This document shows positions 63,926-64,000 of a stretch of DNA of 64,000 bases, in pieces. The first letter of the stretch is position 1; the number at the start of each line of letters is the position of its first letter. The position numbers were made by a program, and so were the translations under genes. Below the pieces are notes generated by a model, which was given only the letters and a program-made list of their open reading frames with translations, made no database searches and was not told the DNA's origin. Origin of the DNA: Chlorokybus atmophyticus (taxonomy: Eukaryota > Streptophyta > Chlorokybophyceae > Chlorokybales > Chlorokybaceae); contig RHPI01002998.1 in NCBI GenBank assembly GCA_009103225.1, forward strand, positions 1-64,000. Reading direction: 5' to 3'.

Positions 63926-63967
63926 TCAAGTCTCGAAGGGGTTGAAGATTTCGACTTGGCACTCATC
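63926..63967 (-). CDS. Possible last exon of a gene entering from the right
   Basis: On the minus strand an acceptor-like TTTCAAG is followed by DECQVEIFNPFET and a TGA stop. Only 13 residues are available and no family is recognised, so this is a guess from frame and codon character. Confidence 0.3.
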   Translation of the reverse strand, partial: DECQVEIFNPFET

Positions 63968-64000
63968 CTTGAAACAAATACACAAAAAGCGTGTTGGTGG

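Overview
This is eukaryotic nuclear DNA. Nearly all genes are split by short introns (about 60-400 bases, mostly GT..AG after a CAG acceptor). I rebuilt them exon by exon from protein similarity plus reading-frame phase, and each model below closes in frame. The gene set points to a flagellated green alga: a plant DUF506 (PDDEXK-like) protein, a plant-type coiled-coil protein, an organellar-type 5'-3' exonuclease and a CCDC96/FAP184-like axonemal protein. Lineage is an inference and I do not name a species.

Layout. 1-3.4 kb: AT-rich, no gene, one minisatellite. 3.4-4.8 kb: DUF506 gene (-). 5.1-8.1 kb: no gene, AT and TGTATACA repeats. 8,086-15,294: complete but decayed Ty3/gypsy chromovirus (-) with two LTRs, PBS, PPT and target duplication. 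16,618-20,263: pogo-like DNA transposon with 23-bp terminal inverted repeats and TA duplication. From 20.8 kb there are ten genes whose strands alternate strictly: histone-H4-like fusion (+), HIT protein (-), ferredoxin-like (+, with a 575-base assembly gap), Trk/HKT potassium transporter 1 (-), Trk/HKT transporter 2 (+), GSDH-PKD-malectin surface protein (-), SLC35A nucleotide-sugar transporter (+), coiled-coil protein (-), 5'-3' exonuclease (+), CCDC96-like (-). The last 1.4 kb hold only weak signals, including a possible last exon of a further minus-strand gene.

How they relate. The genes are not an operon or pathway. The two potassium transporters are paralogues with the same 15-exon structure, transcribed away from a 3.2-kb AT-rich spacer that carries about 301 uninterrupted TG units. 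The most unusual gene is the H4-like one: a recognisable H4 histone fold with a long N-terminal extension, joined by phase-0 introns to a C-terminal region that resembles a winged helix. The GSDH-PKD-malectin protein is a secreted or anchored multidomain protein probably acting at the cell surface.
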